A stretch of 64,000 nucleotides of DNA from Chloroflexi bacterium AL-N1. Its GTDB lineage: Bacteria > Chloroflexota > Chloroflexia > Chloroflexales > Roseiflexaceae. Position numbers and translations under genes: made by a program. Positions 1 to 9,105 of the stretch are shown here, piece by piece. Position 1 is the stretch's first letter; the number at the start of each line of letters is the position of its first letter. Below the pieces are notes generated by a model. The model did no database searches. It saw only the letters and a program-made list of their open reading frames with translations, and was not told the DNA's origin. Location of the stretch: contig WYDT01000013.1 in assembly GCA_013122435.1 (NCBI GenBank), forward strand, positions 1 through 64,000, written 5' to 3'.

Positions 1-2
1 GT

Positions 3-845
3 GTGGGGGGAGGCAGTCCCGCTCCCTTTGGCTTTACGGGGGAGTTGCACGACGGCGACCTGGTGCATCTCCGAGCACGCTGGTATCATCCTAGCACGGG
101 TACCTTTACCAGTCGTGACCCCTTTGCCGGGTTTGACACGCAGCCCTACAGCTTGCACCCGTATCAGTACGCCTATAGCAATCCGGTATTGTTGAAAGAT
201 CCTTCAGGCGAGTGCCTTATTTTTCTCTCATATCAACCAGCTTTTGTTAATCAGTACCACATTGATCTCTTCCTTGATGATTGTAGTGGATGTTCTTGCC
301 CAAAACCTCAAGAAGGTGTTCCATATAGACCTTGTGATGGGGTATCATTAACCATTATTAGTGGTGGTCCTGAAATCCCCGACGAACAGCTCTCTGTACA
401 AGAAAGAACGGAAGGACTTGTGGATAGTTCGAAGCATCCTTGGGGAAAAATTAATGTTCGTCCTGGAAGCATTGCTGGCTCAGATATTGGAGTCGAGGAA
501 ATGGCATTTCATACTGGTCCAAAGGTTATTTTAGTTGATGATGATAGACCGTGTAGCGATTATACAAGTGCTATGTTTCCATATGCCTTGATGATTGACT
601 CTGGTAATTATCCTTATCATCCCTACTATCGCAACAGTAACTCATTAGTTAGTGGAGTTTTGGAGTCTGCCGGATTATCTACTGATATTAATCATCCGCG
701 AAGTGTGCCTGGTTGGGGTCGTGATCCTACTCGTCCTCTTAACATACAAGCTGAGAATTTGGCAGACACCATTGCTGAGGTTATAGAAAATGTGAATAAT
801 ATTCTTGAGCGTGTAGGTCTTGGATCAAACGAAGATAATGAATGA
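3..845 (+). CDS. RHS repeat-associated core protein, C-terminal part with variable tip (5' truncated by window)
   Basis: The frame is open from the window edge, so the real start lies upstream. The first ~65 residues are the end of an RHS core: an LRARWYHPSTGTF segment, SRDPF, PYQYAYSNPV and a closing DPSG. After DPSG comes a ~215-residue tip unlike the core and AT-richer, as is usual for polymorphic RHS effectors, where the tip is the exchanged toxin module. The tip has several Cys (CSGCSCPKP) and an NSNSLVSGVLESAG stretch followed by PGWGRD; I do not recognise its activity. RHS shells are exported or surface proteins; the export route is not visible here. The next gene is a membrane protein and then an orphan core fragment, the usual layout of an RHS locus. 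Confidence 0.8.
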   Translation: MGGGSPAPFGFTGELHDGDLVHLRARWYHPSTGTFTSRDPFAGFDTQPYSLHPYQYAYSNPVLLKDPSGECLIFLSYQPAFVNQYHIDLFLDDCSGCSCPKPQEGVPYRPCDGVSLTIISGGPEIPDEQLSVQERTEGLVDSSKHPWGKINVRPGSIAGSDIGVEEMAFHTGPKVILVDDDRPCSDYTSAMFPYALMIDSGNYPYHPYYRNSNSLVSGVLESAGLSTDINHPRSVPGWGRDPTRPLNIQAENLADTIAEVIENVNNILERVGLGSNEDNE

Positions 846-871
846 AGTATAGTTTTACATTAGACATAAGG

Positions 872-906
872 ATAGGGATTATATAAATTATAATCCTTAT
901 CCCTAT
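872..906. repeat. Inverted repeat downstream of the RHS gene
   Basis: GGATTATA (876-883) and TATAATCC (889-896) form a perfect 8-bp stem with a 5-base loop. Flanking bases (ATAGG and TTATCCCTAT) suggest a slipped longer stem. No T-run follows, so a role as terminator is only possible. Confidence 0.35.
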
Positions 907-977
907 GTGTAGATCAGTTCTTGTCTTTGAGTAGCAAGAGAAACTAGTCACATGTTTACTAATGTCAGGAAGATTAT

Positions 978-1622
978 ATGTTTCAACAACCTAAAGAGGT
1001 TCTCTTATGGTTAGTATGGGTTCTCACATATAGTATCGGATGGGCAATCTGTTTTCTGCTGCTAGCCACAAGTGCGTTCGCAACTATCGATTATGACTCT
1101 ACAACTAAATCTGTTTTTCCAACTAATCTACTTGATTTCGGGGTATTTCACGCCACAATTTGGGGTGGAATTAGTACTTTCCAATGGATTGTATTGCGTG
1201 CTGGATATTTTCCGTGGGTTGTGTGGTGGAGTCCATGGTGGATACTCACCAATATTGTAGGGTGGGTTACCTTTTGGCTTTGTGCTTACACAGTTCCATT
1301 GCCTGTAAGTACACTATCGTTGTTTGCAGCATGCCTACCTGCAAGTTTTGGTATAGGTATACTTGAATGGTTGGTGCTGCGTCATTACATATCACAATCT
1401 ACATTGTGGTTAGGCGTTCATCCACTCGCATTCACTGGTGCGCTCCTCATACAGTGGATCACAAGTGTGATTCATATACAGACTTTTGGTGGAGTAGGTA
1501 CCAGTCTTATACTTTTGCTGGATATTTTACTTCCAGGTGTAGTATATGGGGGTTCTCTGGGTCTTGCGGCAGTATTTCTTTTGCGAAAATGTAGATGCTG
1601 TCAGTCCAATAGCACACTATAG
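978..1622 (+). CDS. Multi-pass membrane protein, possible RHS-linked immunity protein
   Basis: A 214-residue protein with about six hydrophobic segments. Two internal units resemble each other: FQWIVLRAGYFPWVVWW near residue 68 and LEWLVLRHYISQSTLWL near residue 130. This looks like an internal duplication of a (Q/E)W-(I/L)VLR helix hairpin followed by a Trp-rich helix, a pattern I recall from uncharacterised Chloroflexota and cyanobacterial membrane proteins. The C-terminus is basic and Cys-rich (RKCRCCQ). It lies 132 bases after the RHS tip and before an orphan RHS core, the position where an immunity gene is normally found; that role is inferred from position only. Confidence 0.6.
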   Translation: MFQQPKEVLLWLVWVLTYSIGWAICFLLLATSAFATIDYDSTTKSVFPTNLLDFGVFHATIWGGISTFQWIVLRAGYFPWVVWWSPWWILTNIVGWVTFWLCAYTVPLPVSTLSLFAACLPASFGIGILEWLVLRHYISQSTLWLGVHPLAFTGALLIQWITSVIHIQTFGGVGTSLILLLDILLPGVVYGGSLGLAAVFLLRKCRCCQSNSTL

Positions 1623-1720
1623 TTCCTACCAAAAGAGTGAATAAAGATAACTGTTTCTATATCATGTGCAAAGGACTAAATATTTGACGCTTAACAGGTT
1701 TTTCTTATCTGATAGAAGAT

Positions 1721-2158
1721 ATGTATTCTTGCAAGAGAGGCTCAGGTTGTTACTGGTGTAGATCCCTCAATGACGGCACCACAAACGCAATCTATGGGCT
1801 GGCACGAATCAAGAGCAGCGACGACACCTGGTACCAGCACGATGGGCTGGGCTCTGTCCGCGCCGTGCTCGATGGCGCAGGGGCCGTGCAATCCACGACG
1901 AGCTACGACCCGTGGGGCGTGCCCGTCCCCCCTGTAGTCCCCCCAGGTGTGGGGGGAGGCAGCACCGCTCCCTTTGGCTTCACCAGCGAACGGCAGGATG
2001 GGGACCTGGTGCCACTTGAGACCAGCTTGATGATGACAGCGTACCCGATACCCCACGGCTTAGTGCTATCCGTCGTCTGTGATAGCGTACTCTTCGCTGC
2101 ACGCACATATAGTGCGCCTAAGCGGTTGAGCACACTCAAGGTCACCACGACGGCATAG
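1721..2158 (+). pseudogene. Orphan RHS core fragment
   Basis: Residues ~20-90 of this frame read as RHS core (DTWYQHDGLGSVRAVLDGAG, TTSYDPWGVP, then APFGFTSERQDGDLV). Bases ~1949-2023 are close to a copy of bases 1-75 of the window, the same stretch of the upstream RHS gene. Homology stops right after DGDLV, and the rest of the frame (from ~2025) is unlike a core or tip. There is no plausible start or export signal. This is a displaced core-tip seam left by tip exchange. The reverse strand of 1903-2148 is also open, but I do not recognise its product. Confidence 0.65.
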
Positions 2159-2610
2159 GCGGGAACGCGTGTGGATCGGGAAGCTGCTTAGCGTACCTTT
2201 TCGTTCCATTGGGCGTCACACCCCATGACTACTTGGTCTTGAGCTAGCTATCAAATGAAATGAGTGTAACGGAATGTCTATAGACAAAGAGAGTCTAGCA
2301 GGAAATGCTGTAACAGAGAAGGTGTAGATGTACACAGTTATGTATACAAAAGTATACAATTTTAATGAAGAACATGTTAAATAGCGCGCCGCGAGGATAT
2401 GGTTCTCTATCAGATTCTTAATAAACCCAGGTAGTAAAATCACATCATGATCTCACACATTGATCATATAAAATCTCAATATTATTATTTTCTCGCCTCA
2501 TACGTGTATATTCTGTTATGTTTCTGTATAAAGATGATACAATTACATTACTTAAGCTTGTGACTTCACCAACAACACTCATCTACGATACATCTAAATA
2601 GGAGCGAGCT
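2159..2610. other. Intergenic region with a palindrome, upstream of the XRE/STAND gene
   Basis: No convincing gene. It is AT-rich and holds a perfect palindrome TGTATAC-AAAA-GTATACA at 2341-2358, a candidate operator about 250 bases upstream of the next gene. A possible ribosome binding site (AGGAG, 2600-2604) precedes the ATG at 2611. Confidence 0.4.
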
Positions 2611-3288
2611 ATGCGTAACACCATCTCATTTGGATGCTGGGTCAGACAAAGGCGTATGGAACTAGGTCTGACACAACAAGAACTAGCATACCACACTGGG
2701 TGTGCTTGTGTGACTATTCAGAAGATTGAGTCAGACGCATGTCGGCCATCATCGCACATGGCCAAACGCCTCGCCCAATCCTTGCAGATATCATCGGCCG
2801 ATCACAATGAGTTTTTATCTTTGGCCCATTCCTACACTACCAGCATAACACCATCACCAAACACCTTACCTAACGATGTGAATATCTCTGGTTGGGCCCC
2901 ACACCTTACTACCCCGCTCATTGGACATGAAGATGTGACAAAAACATTGTCAGCAATCCTCATGCGTACCGATGTCCGCCTCCTCACACTTACGGGCCCT
3001 CCAGGAGTTGGGAAAACCAGCCTTGCTATTCAACTGGTAACCACGCTTGATATTGACACTTCTGCACACCCAAACATCCTGGATGCCTTATGTATGTCGT
3101 TATGTGAGCGACAGATGTTGCTGGTTCTGGATAACTTCGAACAATTGCACACTGCTTCATCTGTACTAACCAAGATCTTATCCCACGCGGCACAGATAAA
3201 ATTCTTAATCACCAGTCGCGTCTGTCTGGGCATCTCTAGTGAACATATCTTCACCGTACCACCATTATCACTATCTTTGTCGGATTAA
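2611..3288 (+). CDS. XRE-family HTH / NB-ARC ATPase regulator, N-terminal piece (ends at an in-frame stop)
   Basis: Residues 8-60 are a Cro/CI-type helix-turn-helix (RQRRMELGLTQQELAYHTG, then TIQKIESD). An NB-ARC/STAND ATPase follows, with Walker A GPPGVGKTS near residue 133 and Walker B LLVLDNFEQL near residue 172. Relatives normally have about 70-80 residues between Walker A and Walker B; here there are about 40, so part of the ATPase appears deleted. The frame ends at TAA 3286-3288 just after the PPLSL motif that in relatives continues into the NB-ARC lid. The next frame, 12 bases on, is in the same phase and supplies the continuation, so this is one ancestral gene split by a nonsense codon. 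Confidence 0.75.
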   Translation: MRNTISFGCWVRQRRMELGLTQQELAYHTGCACVTIQKIESDACRPSSHMAKRLAQSLQISSADHNEFLSLAHSYTTSITPSPNTLPNDVNISGWAPHLTTPLIGHEDVTKTLSAILMRTDVRLLTLTGPPGVGKTSLAIQLVTTLDIDTSAHPNILDALCMSLCERQMLLVLDNFEQLHTASSVLTKILSHAAQIKFLITSRVCLGISSEHIFTVPPLSLSLSD

Positions 3289-3300
3289 CTGACAACCGAC

Positions 3301-5028
3301 ATGATACACAACCCACCTCCTGCTCTCCAACTTTTTGTAGCACGTGCACAGGCAATCAATCCACAGTTTACATTCAACAAAGACAACGCCAGAACTATTC
3401 TGACCATCTGTCAGCGTCTGGATGGGTTGCCACTCGCGCTGGAGCTAGCGGCAGCGTGGAGTAATACGCTCTCACCACAGATGATTCCAGACCATATTGA
3501 TGCTCAAATCCTCTTACACTCTACTTCATCTACGAACCTCCCCAAAGACACATATGTGCTACAAGCAACTTTTGATGCAAATTATCAATTACTGAATATA
3601 TCTGCCCAACAACTACTTGCTCGTTTATCGGTTTTCGCAGGTGACTGGTCGCTTGAGGCCGCCTGGATGGTATCGGCTCAAATCAGTAATGGTTCCACAG
3701 AGTACACCAACTTTCTCAATCAGATACAAACACTGGTCAGCCATTCCTGGACTCAATCATCAATAACAATCGAGGGAACAATGCGGTATAAACTGCTTGC
3801 CACCATACGTAGTTATGCTGCAAATCATTTGCATAAACAACAAGATTGGTATTTCTATCACCATCGGCATGCACAATACTACTTACAATTGCTCGAACAT
3901 ATTGATATGAACAAAGATCAGACAACAGATCAGTTTGCTCTCACTATCGTTGTGCAAGAATATACAAATACGCGTACGGCTTTAGAGTGGGCACTCATCC
4001 ATGACACTTCCCTGGCATATGAACTTTGTTCAACATTATGGTACTACTGGTATGTGCGGGGGCATATTCCCGAAGGGCGGTATCGGGTTGAGCGGATATT
4101 AAGGAGTCCGTATCAGCCGACATTGAGTACAACTTATGGACGTATGCAAAGAGCTGCTGGGTGTTTTGCCTACAAACAAGACAACTATGAACAAGCCCGC
4201 ATTTACCTGCCCACTGCATTGACGATCTATCAACAAATTGAAGATATACGTGGTATCGCTGCTACGATGAACACCCTTGGCAGTATAGGACAACTTCTTG
4301 GCCATAATCAGCAGGCTACGGAATATTTTGAACACAGTATATGTTTATTCAAACAATTAGAAGATCAAAAGGCTACCGGAGCATGTCTTTTTAACCTTGG
4401 ACATCTGTTACACGACAATGCCGAATATGAGCAAGCCCAAGCCATGTTTGAACAATGTTTATCGATCTACACAGACTTTGCAAATCCAGAAGGTTGTGCC
4501 AGTGCACTATTAAGCCTGGGCAGTATTGCCAAAGATCTCAAAAACTACCAAAAAGCCAGGCATCTGCTTAACCAATGTCTACATGTATGGCGTGAGCTGA
4601 ATGAACCACTTTTTCTTGCTGCAGCACTGGAAGAATTAGGGTATGTCGAAATCGGTGTGGGCAATCTTGCACAAGCCCGTATGTGTTTTTATGAAAGTCT
4701 GCAAATTCGACAAGACCAGAACGATAGATTAGGAATGATCTGGATTATAGAGGGAGTTGCAGTCATTGAGGTGATGTATCATCATTACCACCAGGCACAG
4801 AAATTATTCACAACCGCAGACCAATTACGACACGACATTCACACGCCACGGCCACGCTCAGAACAACAACGTCTTGAGCCCTTTCTTCATGTACTGAAGC
4901 AGCGTATCAAAGAAGACAATTTCACGATACGACCGATCCAAACTATAGGACAAGTAGCTCCCCATCTCTTTGATCTCCTCAATGCTACTGATGACTCCAT
5001 GAGCCCAGCAGTGATCCAATACAGTTGA
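3301..5028 (+). CDS. NB-ARC lid plus TPR-repeat domain, C-terminal piece of the split XRE/STAND regulator
   Basis: It starts with the typical STAND continuation (PALQLFVARAQAINP, then RLDGLPLALELAAAW near residue 45), a winged-helix-like region with QLLARLSVFAG near residue 100, and from about residue 250 a series of tetratricopeptide repeats (Y..A..YL..AL.IY pattern). It is in phase with the upstream frame across TAA 3286-3288. The ATG at 3301 has no clear ribosome binding site. Without the upstream half it lacks the P-loop and DNA-binding domain. Possible fates: a pseudogene, two separately made subunits, or readthrough. Conserved TPR spacing along the whole downstream half suggests the stop is recent. 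Confidence 0.7.
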   Translation: MIHNPPPALQLFVARAQAINPQFTFNKDNARTILTICQRLDGLPLALELAAAWSNTLSPQMIPDHIDAQILLHSTSSTNLPKDTYVLQATFDANYQLLNISAQQLLARLSVFAGDWSLEAAWMVSAQISNGSTEYTNFLNQIQTLVSHSWTQSSITIEGTMRYKLLATIRSYAANHLHKQQDWYFYHHRHAQYYLQLLEHIDMNKDQTTDQFALTIVVQEYTNTRTALEWALIHDTSLAYELCSTLWYYWYVRGHIPEGRYRVERILRSPYQPTLSTTYGRMQRAAGCFAYKQDNYEQARIYLPTALTIYQQIEDIRGIAATMNTLGSIGQLLGHNQQATEYFEHSICLFKQLEDQKATGACLFNLGHLLHDNAEYEQAQAMFEQCLSIYTDFANPEGCASALLSLGSIAKDLKNYQKARHLLNQCLHVWRELNEPLFLAAALEELGYVEIGVGNLAQARMCFYESLQIRQDQNDRLGMIWIIEGVAVIEVMYHHYHQAQKLFTTADQLRHDIHTPRPRSEQQRLEPFLHVLKQRIKEDNFTIRPIQTIGQVAPHLFDLLNATDDSMSPAVIQYS

Positions 5029-5040
5029 CTCTCTGAGTAA

Positions 5041-5436
5041 AGTACAGAGTTACGTCCTAGCTCTTCTGGCCATAGCTCTTCCAATGTCCAACGCCCTCCC
5101 GTACCACCCATTCCACCAGATACACGTTGTGCAATCGTCGCTGATGGTTCTGTGAATGTACGAGAGGGCGCAGGGTCGGCGGCAGTCATCTCATCACTAC
5201 CGCCAAACACCACATTTGTGCCGCTTGCTCTCTCTGAGCAAGGCGATTGGCTCAAAGTACAAAGCGATCCGGATGGGTGGGTTGCGGCTGAATTGATAAC
5301 ATGTATGGACAGTTCACGTTTAGAGGCAGAACCATCTCTGCCAACGGGAAGCAGTGCACCCATACGGCAAAGAGGGTCTATCGGCATGTCAACCAATAGA
5401 CCCATCAATAGGAGCAACAGAAACCGCAGTGATTAG
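5041..5436 (+). pseudogene. SH3-like (SH3_3) domain fragment
   Basis: The open frame runs from after TAA 5038-5040 to 5436. A bacterial SH3 domain is clear: CAIVADGSVNVREGAG, then VISSLPPNT, GDWLKV, DGWVAAELITC. The only initiation codon the frame offers near the domain is GTG 5152, which cuts into it (before NVREG). Upstream residues form a low-complexity Ser/Pro linker with no signal peptide. Such domains usually sit in secreted proteins, so this looks like the C-terminal remnant of one. The C-terminal ~35 residues are basic and unordered. The end overlaps the convergent yccF by 4 bases. Confidence 0.5.
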
Positions 5437-5801
5437 CGCAGATCACGCCCGAACGGCAGCAACGACAACGGCATCAGCTTAAGGTGCTGCTTGGCAAAGG
5501 GCAAACCAACAATCGTGATCGCAAGGATCAAGGCAGCAAGCAGATGTGCAACCGTAATCTCCCAGCCAAACAGGAAAATCCAGATAATGTTGAACAGCAA
5601 GCGCAGCGGGCTCTCGGAGTCTGGTTCCTCGACGACTTCCTTACCGAACGGTGTGAGCGTCGCAACACCAAGTTTCATTGCTTGCAAACCAAAAGGAATT
5701 CCAATAATCGTTAAACAGATAACCAAACCACCAAGAATGTATCCCAAACCAACAATTAGGCCACCAAAAATCAACCAGATAATATTGCCAAGTAAACTCA
5801 T
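5433..5801 (-). CDS. yccF: YccF domain-containing inner membrane protein
   Basis: 122 residues with two copies of the YccF unit, each a hydrophobic hairpin: NIIWLIFGG..GYILGGL..ITIIGIPFGLQAMKL and NIIWIFLFGW..AHLLAAL..ITIVGLPFAKQHLKL. Each is followed by the family's L-L-PFG motif (TPFGKE, LPFGRD). Length and layout match E. coli YccF. The biochemical role of the family is unknown. It is transcribed leftwards just downstream of the GT39-like gene (16-base gap), so the two probably share a transcript. Confidence 0.9.
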   Translation of the reverse strand: MSLLGNIIWLIFGGLIVGLGYILGGLVICLTIIGIPFGLQAMKLGVATLTPFGKEVVEEPDSESPLRLLFNIIWIFLFGWEITVAHLLAALILAITIVGLPFAKQHLKLMPLSLLPFGRDLR

Positions 5802-5817
5802 TATAGTGTACCTCTGT

Positions 5818-7626
5818 TTACGGAAATTGTGCTAACTTGTACCCATAAAGGAGCGTCTTTGGATTAGACAACCAGACTAACTCGATTGTTGCACCACCGG
5901 GAAACACCTGTTCGATCATCTCAAGTTCCCCCCGCCGTTCTGGAGTCGCCAGATACACCGTTGGGCGATCGAGAAAAGGTGCCAGCGACTCGGGGTCCTC
6001 CATCGGGTCGTTGATAAACACAACATCCTGATCGCGTGCGAGAAATGTCACCAGCGACGCACTCCCCGAGTCTAGCTGCCACCTGCCCAGAACCCATACC
6101 CGCGCATCCGCAGGTTGTTGCTGCACATAGCGTGCCAGCGCATTGCCCGTGTGCGTGATCTCACCACCAATCTGTTCGCGTGGCAGAAACTGCACAAAAT
6201 AACTGGCCGGACTGGCCAGCATCATGAAGCCGAGTGCCACTACCACACCTGCACGTGACGCGGCGGGAGAAACTGGCAGTGCATGTGGCAACTCACGTAG
6301 TAGTGCATCGAGCGCCAACGCCACAAAGATACATACCACCGGTGTCAGGGTGACATAGCGCGGGCTCCCCGGTGTAATGATCCAGATAGCGCCACCGAGT
6401 ACGATACCGGCCACAAACCAGATCACCAGCACCTGATAGGGCCACTCGCGCACACGAAAGCATGCCAGCAAGAAGCCGAGGGGCATGAGCGCCGCGCCCA
6501 TGCCCCACAACAAGGGCCGCCGCTCGTCGTAAAAACCATAGGCATCGACATAGCTGTGGAATGCCAACACACCACGCTGCAATTGATCGAGCACGATAGT
6601 GGGGACAGATTGACCGGTTACCAATGATTTTTCCTGTAACCACTCCCATGTTACACCCTCCTGAACAAACCGCAACACAGCCATATCTGGTTGTTGCACA
6701 TAGGTCTGGATCAGAGGGGCAAGTACCACACACGCCCCAGCGATCACCAATAACGCTGGGACGACAGCCATATCAACCTTATGTCTCTCACTCGTGGCCA
6801 GTTTAACCAACCCAATCAATCCAAGCAGTACAATAATCACAAAGAACAGGCGTGTTCCATGATAAAAATACTGTGCGAAACCGAGCGTCACCCCAGCCAT
6901 ACCCAAAGCAACATGACTCTCTGTGCGCCAGCCCACCGCCAGCAGTAATACAAGGAGCGTCCCAAAGAACGGATCACCAATATTGTTCAGACCGACACGG
7001 CTAAAATGGATGTGGAAATGATAGGTCGCCAGCAGCAACGCCGTCATCGCTGCGACACGCCAGCCATACAGGAGACGCGCCATCACAAACGTGGTGCCAA
7101 GCGAGGCCGTCCCGATAATGGCCGAAAGCATCCGCAAACCGTACAGATTATCCCCAAAGAGTTGTAAGCTCCCGGCCTGCAAGAAAAACCATAGGGCAGG
7201 ATGCGAAAGCCAGCCGGTAGCAAATGGGTCAACCGCCTCGCCCGATAAAACCCGTAACGCTTCGGTCCCCATCGCGCCCTCGTCACCAAGCATCGTGAGT
7301 GGGGCCTGCTCAAGTTGCACCACCCGTAATGCCATTCCCAGTAATACGACGCCAACCAGTGTCAGAGTGTCGATGAGGGTCCAATTGATGGTAGGTGATT
7401 GAAACATGCTCCGGCGGTCCAGCAGCCAGCAACCAACGACAAAAGCAAGCGTCGCTACGAGCCAACCAACGACACTCCAGGTTGGGGCGGCATGTACCCG
7501 CAGATACAGGGCAGCGCCAAGCGCACTGACACTCACCAGCCAAGCCAGTACTACGGGGTGAACGAATCGAATATGGGTAGCCCATCTGGAGCACGATGCA
7601 AACATGGCAAACATCACCAAACACAT
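5818..7626 (-). CDS. GT39-family (ArnT/PMT-like) membrane glycosyltransferase
   Basis: 602 residues with about 11-13 hydrophobic segments. The first long extracytoplasmic loop carries the Asp-Glu pair typical of dolichol/undecaprenyl-phosphate-sugar dependent GT-C enzymes (GDEGAMGTEA, D115-E116). It is followed by SHPALWFFLQAG and FGDNLYGLRMLSAIIGT, the ArnT/PMT_2 pattern. A likely role is transfer of a sugar from a polyprenyl-phosphate carrier to a protein or lipid outside the membrane; the acceptor cannot be told. Start choice is uncertain: ATG codons at residues 1, 5 and 8 all lack a good ribosome binding site. It is divergent from the GT87-like gene, suggesting a small cell-envelope glycosylation locus. 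Confidence 0.8.
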   Translation of the reverse strand: MCLVMFAMFASCSRWATHIRFVHPVVLAWLVSVSALGAALYLRVHAAPTWSVVGWLVATLAFVVGCWLLDRRSMFQSPTINWTLIDTLTLVGVVLLGMALRVVQLEQAPLTMLGDEGAMGTEALRVLSGEAVDPFATGWLSHPALWFFLQAGSLQLFGDNLYGLRMLSAIIGTASLGTTFVMARLLYGWRVAAMTALLLATYHFHIHFSRVGLNNIGDPFFGTLLVLLLAVGWRTESHVALGMAGVTLGFAQYFYHGTRLFFVIIVLLGLIGLVKLATSERHKVDMAVVPALLVIAGACVVLAPLIQTYVQQPDMAVLRFVQEGVTWEWLQEKSLVTGQSVPTIVLDQLQRGVLAFHSYVDAYGFYDERRPLLWGMGAALMPLGFLLACFRVREWPYQVLVIWFVAGIVLGGAIWIITPGSPRYVTLTPVVCIFVALALDALLRELPHALPVSPAASRAGVVVALGFMMLASPASYFVQFLPREQIGGEITHTGNALARYVQQQPADARVWVLGRWQLDSGSASLVTFLARDQDVVFINDPMEDPESLAPFLDRPTVYLATPERRGELEMIEQVFPGGATIELVWLSNPKTLLYGYKLAQFP

Positions 7627-7761
7627 AATCTATGATGTGGCCATAATACACGATCTTGCGTTGGGTGAATGCACGGCTTGCACATCCACATAGCTATCCG
7701 TCACGCGTATAAACATGAACAAACAGATCCACATAGCCTTATCGAGAGGAGCAGATAAGAT

Positions 7762-9102
7762 ATGCGCCACACTCTCCAAAGACTCTGGCACCCATTTCCC
7801 TGGCTGCTTGCCGGGCTCTGGTTTTTGCTTTCTACCCTTTTCCTGGTCGATCTTATCGCGTCAGGTCAATTGCCAGTTGATTTTGGCAGCTACCTGCGTG
7901 CTGTTGAGGCGATCCAACGCGGTGAAAGCCCTTACTTCACTATCGAACAAAGCCGCGCCATCTGGCAAAGCTATCATCAGATCGAGCACGAGTTTCTCAA
8001 TGGTACAGTATCCAATCCAGCCGAGATGCTTGATGACAACTTCGGACCGTATGTGTACCCACCAACCCTAGCACTGCTCATTGCACAACTTCATATACAT
8101 GCGTTTATCTTTGTTCTCCTGTTGCTAGGTGCTGTCTATGGTTTCGGGTGGTTCTGGGTACGAAGCACCACCACAAACGGTTGGTGGGTACTGCTAATCG
8201 TCGGTTCGTGGGATGTACTGTCATCGTTTCTGGGGGCGAATGTCGAAATTGGCTTACTCGGACTCACGCTTGCAGCGGCTTGGTTGCTTTGGCAACAACG
8301 CGGTCTCTGGGCTGCACCACTCATTGCACTGGTGGTATTGATTAAGCCATTTTATGCGCTTTTCTTTGTCAGTCTTGGTCTGCTTGCACTCCTTAGCCAT
8401 CCCTCTGGACGATTTTCCATATTCCGAACATTGAGCATTGCCGCACTCGGTGTCTTGCTCCTCATCGGCATCGAGGTCTATCGATGGGGACCAGAATTGC
8501 AGATCGAGACACTGCATTATCTTCGGAATATTGTTGACTATCAATGGTTTGGCCTACCCCTCGCCGAACAAACCCCGATGAGTATCTGGAATCGAACAGC
8601 ACTTCAGGGGTTACTCAACGCTGGTATATCCGTCGAATTCGCACAGTTGGGTGCTCTGGCGCTGTGGGGACTCTTTCTGGCGATCACGATCTGGCGTGCA
8701 TGGCGCATTCAACTTACGTTTCATGTTGTTTTCGCGCTGGCGTTTATGTTGTTCTACTGGGGGCGCCCTGTTGGATGGGGACTGATCTACCTTGAGGTGG
8801 TAATCGCCACAGTGCTCTGGCCGATCCTGGTCGGCTGGCAACGCGGGGCATTACTGGCTGGTCTGCTGGCACTCATGGCAAGTCACTGGTTAGCACTGAT
8901 CTGGTCGGTACAGGGAGGCTGGCTACGACTTCTCACATTACAAAGCGCTGACTTTCCATGGGAAACCTGGCTGGTTGTGCCTTTGTGCTGGGGTTTACTG
9001 GTGCTACTGCTCCCCAAACTATCCTATCAGGCATATACACAAACATCTGTCGAAACACTGAATACAAACACATCTGTAGAACGTACGCAAGCAGTCTCAT
9101 AA
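7762..9102 (+). CDS. GT87-like (DUF2029) integral membrane glycosyltransferase
   Basis: 446 residues, about ten transmembrane helices. The N-terminal pattern after TM1 (DFGSYLRAVEAIQRGESPY, residues ~34-52) and the later YVYPPTLALL motif (~residue 97) match GT87 polyprenyl-phosphate-mannose mannosyltransferases and relatives. LIKPFYALF mid-protein is also typical of the family. ATG 7762 is preceded by GAGGAG at a normal distance. The ~25 C-terminal residues are polar with a short repeat (NTNTSVE / QTSVE). Sugar and acceptor are unknown. It ends 3 bases before the convergent Uma2 gene. Confidence 0.75.
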   Translation: MRHTLQRLWHPFPWLLAGLWFLLSTLFLVDLIASGQLPVDFGSYLRAVEAIQRGESPYFTIEQSRAIWQSYHQIEHEFLNGTVSNPAEMLDDNFGPYVYPPTLALLIAQLHIHAFIFVLLLLGAVYGFGWFWVRSTTTNGWWVLLIVGSWDVLSSFLGANVEIGLLGLTLAAAWLLWQQRGLWAAPLIALVVLIKPFYALFFVSLGLLALLSHPSGRFSIFRTLSIAALGVLLLIGIEVYRWGPELQIETLHYLRNIVDYQWFGLPLAEQTPMSIWNRTALQGLLNAGISVEFAQLGALALWGLFLAITIWRAWRIQLTFHVVFALAFMLFYWGRPVGWGLIYLEVVIATVLWPILVGWQRGALLAGLLALMASHWLALIWSVQGGWLRLLTLQSADFPWETWLVVPLCWGLLVLLLPKLSYQAYTQTSVETLNTNTSVERTQAVS

Positions 9103-9105
9103 GAT

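Noticed and set aside
1903..2148. Reverse-strand frame in the RHS remnant, considered as a transposase end
   Set aside because: It mirrors RHS core DNA over half its length and shows no DDE or other transposase motif that I can recognise.
5491..5835. Rightward frame opposite yccF
   Set aside because: It is antisense to a clear YccF protein and has no start signal.
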